The notes beneath the pieces are model-generated. The model made no database searches. It saw only the letters and a list, made by a program, of their open reading frames with translations, and had not been told where the DNA came from. A stretch of DNA of 64,000 nt from an uncultured Aquimarina sp. Its GTDB lineage: Bacteria; Bacteroidota; Bacteroidia; Flavobacteriales; Flavobacteriaceae. Below are positions 60,085 through 64,000 of this stretch, piece after piece; positions within the stretch are counted from its first letter, which is position 1; every line of letters starts with the position of its first letter. The stretch covers positions 114,735 to 178,734 of the forward strand of contig CANMDW010000007.1 of the NCBI GenBank assembly GCA_947496705.1, written 5' to 3'. The position numbers and the translations under genes were made by a program.

Positions 60085-61971
60085 TTAATCTATTAAATAA
60101 GGAATTGAAATAACCACTCTTGTTCCTATGATTTCATCAAACTCATCCAAAATATCTTCGATTTTAAATTGAAGACTTACTTTAAATTTCTTTTGATAAA
60201 TATCAAGCCTCTCACGAACTATACTAGAAGATAAAGATCTATACTTATTTTTAATTAAATTTTTTCTCTCTTTACCTAAAGTATACCCTACGCCATCATC
60301 CTCGATCACACATTTAATCATTTTTTTATCCTCAGAAGAAGAAAGAACAACATCTATTTTACCCTTTTGATTCTTGGTTATCCCGTGCTCAATTGAATTC
60401 TCAATAAAAGGTTGTATAAGCATTGGTGGGACACATATTTTATCTCTATCCAAGGAATCATTTATTTTAAGACTGTATGTAAAAGTATTATTAAAATCTG
60501 ATTGCAAGGTCAAATAATTTTCTAAAGCTATAATTTCATCTTGCAATAACACAAATTCTTCCCGTGAATTATTAAGAATGAGTCGAAGCAAACTTGAAAA
60601 ATTTAATATATACGAACTTGCCTTTTTGGAGTTTTCATTCACCAAACCAGTAATACTACTTAACGCATTAAATATAAAATGAGGACTCATTTGCGAACGA
60701 AGCAGTCGTTGTTCTAAGTTAATTTTTTCATATTTACTTTGAAGATTTCGTTGCCTTAACAATACCCCTCCCAGTACAAAAAATAACAACAGCAAAACGG
60801 CTAACGCTATAGTCGTGATATTTTTTTGCGCAAGCAAAGCATTCTGCATTACAGCCGCTTCTTTTAACTGCTCTATAGATTTGTCTTTTTGCTCACTTTG
60901 GAATTGAATCTCGAGATCGTTGATTTTTTCTTTTAAAATCCTCTTTTGAAATGCTTCCAAAAATTTAATTTTCTCTTCGTATACTTTAAGTGCTTCTTTA
61001 TGATTATTTGTTTTATCATAATACAGTATAAATCTGTCTAAAAGAATAGTGTATAAATCCTTATCATTACGATCAATCTTTTCTATAGTATTGACAGAGT
61101 CTTTTATTTTATTGAGATTTTCAAAAGCTTTTTGATACTGTGCCTTTTGAATTTGAGCATAACTCTTATTTAGTAATACAAATAAATATACATTGGGGTA
61201 AGTTGGCCTAAAATTTTTATAAGCTTGTTCCTGTAATTTATAGTAATACATAGCAGAATCAACTCTATTCTTTTTTTCATGAATACGACCTAAATTAAAA
61301 TAAATAGCCGTCATATTACTTTTATAACTTGAACCCAAAGACCTATTTAAGGCTTTCTTCAAATAATAGTGTGCAGAATCACTATTCTTAATTTCTTCTA
61401 GGTATGTGACCCCAATTTTCGTATTTACGAGAATGGTTTCTCTATCTACAGTATTAAAAAGAGAATCTTTGAGAGCGTCTTTAAAATATTTTACTGCAGC
61501 TTTTGGATCTCCCAATTCTAAATGACATCCGCCTATTCCTCCAAGGATATATGACTTCCATTTATAGGGATACTTTTTTGATAGATCTAATGATTTTTGA
61601 TAGTTTAAAATCGCCTTTTTGTACTGTTTCTTTTCAACTAATGCCTTACCCAAAAAGAAATGAGCAAGTAATTGTCTGTTTTCATCAATATCACGTTTGA
61701 CATCTGATTCTTGAAAACTCTTTATTGCTTTCTCTTGATAAAATATCACAGAATCGTACTGCTTTTGAAAATATTTTAAATAACCTTTGCTACTATAATA
61801 ATAAGGCCATCCCAATAAATCTTTATTTTCTTGCAGATGCATTTTAAAGCTATCGATTGCTTCAGAACTTGCGCGATATAGCTCTGTAGAATCTAATTCC
61901 GCTTGCGTGATTCTATCACTTTGTGCAAAAACTACGCTTGAAATAAAAAATGAAAATATTAATTTTCTCAT
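60085..61971 (-). CDS. TPR-containing LytS/YehU-type sensor histidine kinase
   Basis: A 628-residue membrane sensor kinase. A signal peptide (1-16) precedes an external TPR domain (about 25-340), a coiled coil, one membrane helix (about 385-405), and a His_kinase domain with the phospho-acceptor His431 in QMSPHFIFNALSS, the N box QPFIENSIEHG (520-530) and the G box DDGVG (558-562). It is divergent from a LytTR response regulator (96-bp gap), its probable partner. The TPR part could bind a peptide or protein ligand. A GG-leader peptide gene lies just beyond the regulator. Confidence 0.93.
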   Translation of the reverse strand: MRKLIFSFFISSVVFAQSDRITQAELDSTELYRASSEAIDSFKMHLQENKDLLGWPYYYSSKGYLKYFQKQYDSVIFYQEKAIKSFQESDVKRDIDENRQLLAHFFLGKALVEKKQYKKAILNYQKSLDLSKKYPYKWKSYILGGIGGCHLELGDPKAAVKYFKDALKDSLFNTVDRETILVNTKIGVTYLEEIKNSDSAHYYLKKALNRSLGSSYKSNMTAIYFNLGRIHEKKNRVDSAMYYYKLQEQAYKNFRPTYPNVYLFVLLNKSYAQIQKAQYQKAFENLNKIKDSVNTIEKIDRNDKDLYTILLDRFILYYDKTNNHKEALKVYEEKIKFLEAFQKRILKEKINDLEIQFQSEQKDKSIEQLKEAAVMQNALLAQKNITTIALAVLLLLFFVLGGVLLRQRNLQSKYEKINLEQRLLRSQMSPHFIFNALSSITGLVNENSKKASSYILNFSSLLRLILNNSREEFVLLQDEIIALENYLTLQSDFNNTFTYSLKINDSLDRDKICVPPMLIQPFIENSIEHGITKNQKGKIDVVLSSSEDKKMIKCVIEDDGVGYTLGKERKNLIKNKYRSLSSSIVRERLDIYQKKFKVSLQFKIEDILDEFDEIIGTRVVISIPYLID

Positions 61972-62067
61972 ATTTAACAGAACAATTATTTATGTTTGCC
62001 CTAATTACGGAAACATATCTATCTAATCGATAAACTTAAAATAAAATTTATAAATGCAAGTGGATAA

Positions 62068-62814
62068 ATGAATTTAAAAATCAAATCTATAATCATTGAA
62101 GATAATCCAACAGAGTTTAATTATCTGAGATCTCTATTAACAGTCAATTTTAGTAATATTGAAATTATAGATCATTCTGACAATATTAATGATTCGATAA
62201 GAAAAATTAATACACACAAACCTGAAATTATATTCATGGATATAGTTTTAAAAGATGGCAATGCTTTTGAAATTCTTGATCGTGTTGACAATTATGATTT
62301 TGAGGTCATATTCATTACAGCTCAGGATAAGTATCTGGAAAAAGCTATCGAGTATTATGCTTTTAATTATGTATTAAAACCTATTGATTTATCAAAACTA
62401 GAACAAATAATAAAAAGGTATGAAACCCTAAAGGAGAGAATGTTTTCCTTAACCAAATACAAAATGTTTATTGAGTTCATCAATGATCAGTTTTCTCAAT
62501 TGATGCTTCACGTTAATAGTGAGCATATTATGGTGAATTTAAATGATGTAATAAAATGTGAAGCCGACAGCAATTATACTCTTTTCACTCTATCGAATAA
62601 TAAAAAATTACTCGCTTCAAATACTCTCAAATATTACACTGATTTATTATCCTACAAAGGCTTTTTTAAAGCACATCGCTCTTGCTTAGTGAATATAAAA
62701 CAGATAAAATCTATTTATAAAAAAGAAGCTATAATCCTTAATACTAAAGAAAAAATTATAGTTTCTCAAAGAAACAAATCTAACTTAACTGATCTTATAA
62801 AATTGCTTTCATAA
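62068..62814 (+). CDS. LytTR-type response regulator
   Basis: A 248-residue response regulator. The receiver domain (about 5-120) has phospho-acceptor Asp58 (IIFMDIVLKDG), EDN at 11-13 and Lys in YVLKPID; the output is a LytTR DNA-binding domain (about 150-248, VIKCEADSNYTLFTL, KAHRSCLVNIKQI). LytTR domains bind repeats often near promoters of competence, peptide or virulence genes. The kinase gene lies divergently on the other side. The nearest downstream gene is the GG-leader peptide, 221 bp away. Confidence 0.93.
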   Translation: MNLKIKSIIIEDNPTEFNYLRSLLTVNFSNIEIIDHSDNINDSIRKINTHKPEIIFMDIVLKDGNAFEILDRVDNYDFEVIFITAQDKYLEKAIEYYAFNYVLKPIDLSKLEQIIKRYETLKERMFSLTKYKMFIEFINDQFSQLMLHVNSEHIMVNLNDVIKCEADSNYTLFTLSNNKKLLASNTLKYYTDLLSYKGFFKAHRSCLVNIKQIKSIYKKEAIILNTKEKIIVSQRNKSNLTDLIKLLS

Positions 62815-62954
62815 ACATTTTATCGTTTACACTTCATTTATCATCTTTTACGGGCATATTATAATCGCTCACAACATATAAGTTGCTATCATAACTTATT
62901 ACTCATAACTATGTCTTCTAGTTAATCTATAAAAACGAATAGCTAAACCAATAA

Positions 62955-62993
62955 TATCTTTTCGCGAAAGATAGACACATATCTTGAGTGTCT
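62955..62993. promoter_or_regulatory. two palindromic sites upstream of the GG-leader peptide gene
   Basis: TATCTTTTCGCGAAAGATA (62955-62973) is an almost perfect palindrome. Immediately after it, AGACAC (62973-62978) pairs with GTGTCT (62988-62993). A TATCTTGA word between these arms resembles a weak -7 box. They lie 43-80 bp before the peptide start and may be regulator sites, possibly for the adjacent LytTR protein. Confidence 0.45.
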
Positions 62994-63035
62994 TTAAACG
63001 TTCAGGGGTAAACTTAATTTTAAAAAATTAAAATC

Positions 63036-63200
63036 ATGAAAAACTTAGCAAAATTAGCTGGTGTTAGCATTTTGAACAAATCACAACAACAAAGCGTTTA
63101 TGGAGGGGCTATATATCAGGAGTGTCTGGATTGGAATGGATCGGGTCAACGTCCGCCATGTGGTGAAAATCAAGATAATAGTGACGACGCTAAACAATAG
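63036..63200 (+). CDS. small double-glycine-leader peptide with two cysteines
   Basis: A 54-residue peptide beginning MKNLAKLAGVSILNKSQQ, with QSVYGG (residues 19-24). The leader shape, hydrophobic residues then K-x-Q-Q-x-x-x-x-x-GG, is that of peptides cut by C39 peptidase transporters in Bacteroidota. The 30-residue core AIYQECLDWNGSGQRPPC, then GENQDNSDDAKQ, has Cys30 and Cys42, which could form a disulfide. It is acidic and non-membrane. Neighbours are a TPR kinase/LytTR pair and a TlpA-like thioredoxin. A pheromone, bacteriocin or redox-matured peptide are options; no function is proven. No transporter gene is in the window. Confidence 0.75.
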   Translation: MKNLAKLAGVSILNKSQQQSVYGGAIYQECLDWNGSGQRPPCGENQDNSDDAKQ

Positions 63201-63203
63201 AAT

Positions 63204-63243
63204 CCTAATTACCAAGCGCATCTTGTAATTAGGTGCGCTTTTA
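63204..63243 (+). terminator. hairpin with pseudoknot potential after the peptide gene
   Basis: CCTAATTAC (63204-63212) pairs with GTAATTAGG (63225-63233). The loop contains AAGCGCA (63214-63220), which is complementary to TGCGCTT (63234-63240) immediately after the stem, followed by a T-rich tail. It may form a terminator hairpin, an H-type pseudoknot, or two alternative hairpins. Confidence 0.6.
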
Positions 63244-63280
63244 CTATTTAAAAGAAAAGATAAGTAGTTATAAATAATCA

Positions 63281-63784
63281 TCAATCATGGTTGACTGAAA
63301 GCAGATTACCAATCTCTTCAAACGAAGGTTTTCCGATTAATTTTCCTTCGGGAGAAATTAAAAATTTAGCAGGTATCTCAGTAACTCCATATTTCCTGGC
63401 GATAGAGGACAACATAACGAATCTATTCTGTTGTACTATCTGATTTTTCCATACAAATCCATCTTTTTCTGAAGCTTTTTTCCAATGCTTCTCATCTTTT
63501 TCTAAAGCTATAGTTACAATAGTTAACTGATCTCTATATTTTTTATACAAAGCAACTAATTTTGGATTTTCTTTTCTACAAGGTGGACACCAGGATCCCC
63601 AAAAGTCTAGTAAAACATACTTTCCTTGTAAATTGGATAATTTAAATGATTCTCCATTTACTAAAGTGGCTTCAAAATCAGGAGCTACTTCTCCATCCTC
63701 TGCTGCCGAATATTTAACATACAGATAGAATACGCCTGCAATTAAAATTACTCCAAGAGCGATATACTTCAAGAATTTATTCAT
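63281..63784 (-). CDS. TlpA/ResA-like membrane-anchored thioredoxin
   Basis: A 167-residue thiol-disulfide oxidoreductase. One N-terminal membrane helix (about 6-23) anchors a periplasmic thioredoxin domain with the WCPPC active site (Cys66, Cys69) in LLDFWGSWCPPCRKENP. The cis-Pro motif is EIPAKFLI. Such proteins reduce apocytochromes or repair disulfides. It is convergent with the GG-leader peptide gene (80-bp gap), which encodes two cysteines, so a role in maturing that peptide is possible but speculative. The start is ATG 63784. Confidence 0.92.
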   Translation of the reverse strand: MNKFLKYIALGVILIAGVFYLYVKYSAAEDGEVAPDFEATLVNGESFKLSNLQGKYVLLDFWGSWCPPCRKENPKLVALYKKYRDQLTIVTIALEKDEKHWKKASEKDGFVWKNQIVQQNRFVMLSSIARKYGVTEIPAKFLISPEGKLIGKPSFEEIGNLLSVNHD

Positions 63785-63889
63785 ATGGATTATATAGCAC
63801 GATCAATTTCAAAGTTAAGTATTAAAATAGCAATTCTGGCCTTAAAAAAAGGCAACATTATATTTCTTAGTTAATTTTAAGGTATAAAA

Positions 63890-63918
63890 AAACCCTTCAT
63901 TGTTATAATGAAGGGTTT
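63890..63918 (-). terminator. rRNA operon terminator
   Basis: AAACCCTTCAT (63890-63900) and ATGAAGGGTTT (63908-63918), loop TGTTATA; on the minus strand the stem is followed by a T tract. It lies immediately after the 5S rRNA. Confidence 0.85.
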
Positions 63919-63919
63919 C

Positions 63920-64000
63920 AAGGAAGGCGGTGACCTACTCTCCCACGGATTGCAGTACCATTGGCGCTAACGGGCTTAACTACTCTGTTCGGAATGGTAA
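63920..64000 (-). rRNA. rrf: 5S rRNA, 3' part (5' end outside window)
   Basis: The minus strand reads CCGAACAGAGTAGTTAAGCC, then TGGTACTGC and GGGAGAGTAGGTCACCGCC, which are conserved 5S rRNA segments. About 80 of roughly 110-120 nt are visible. It is the end of a minus-strand ribosomal RNA operon continuing beyond the right edge. Confidence 0.94.

Overview
The window is chromosomal DNA of a marine-type member of the family Flavobacteriaceae (phylum Bacteroidota); an Aquimarina-like genus is only a guess. The evidence is gldJ and porV (gliding and type IX secretion), a T9SS-targeted peptidase with a C-terminal sorting domain, Bacteroidota-type promoters (TAnnTTTG -7 boxes) without clear Shine-Dalgarno sites, AT-rich spacers, and many lipoproteins and DUF proteins typical of the family.

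Layout. 1-6.4 kb: obg (cut by the window edge), a fused hypoxanthine phosphoribosyltransferase/adenylate kinase gene, divergent purK-purE, and an M3 peptidase. 6.4-14 kb: a T9SS M28 peptidase, a GbsR/MarR regulator with an operator, two paralogous small membrane proteins, a methyltransferase, an ECF sigma factor with two small zinc anti-sigma-like proteins, and a UbiA-like membrane protein. This stretch holds three different short inverted-repeat elements. 14-29 kb: gcvP, truncated haemoglobin, a KASIII-like enzyme, a methyltransferase, a GT2, a TetR-SDR pair with matching operators, PafA-like phosphatase, MlaE-MlaF, a DAACS symporter, small housekeeping and hypothetical genes, and a 21-bp tandem array upstream of an HTH gene. 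29-40 kb: DinB-like protein, DUF389, manC, sprT, a lipoprotein gene with an internal 501-bp duplication, DUF4349, an unusual-start gene, a FucP-type transporter, an SDR and an M28 peptidase. 40-51 kb: pdhC-pdhA, cdd, porV, gldJ, murF, DUF2652, DUF4269 and a nitrilase. 51.2-52.2 kb: a rearranged tRNA-Val/GIY-YIG nuclease locus with duplicated and truncated pieces. 52.2-60 kb: folC, tonB, exbD, exbB, nhaB, an amino-acid dehydrogenase and an acyl-CoA dehydrogenase. 60-64 kb: a TPR sensor kinase, a LytTR regulator, an unannotated 54-residue double-glycine-leader peptide, a TlpA-like thioredoxin, and the 3' end of a 5S rRNA gene.

Most interesting points. (1) The kinase, LytTR regulator, GG-leader peptide with two cysteines, and thioredoxin resemble a peptide signalling or secreted-peptide locus. 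(2) The tRNA-Val/GIY-YIG locus carries a 392-bp duplication and chimeric tRNA fragments. (3) A 150-bp MITE is present twice with perfect 6-bp target duplications, and one copy supplies the stop codon of cdd. (4) Two further inverted-repeat element families occur, one of which has ends 17-22 bp before three start codons. (5) porU is missing from its usual place between porV and gldJ.

All calls were made by reading the sequence and recalling protein families; no search was run.
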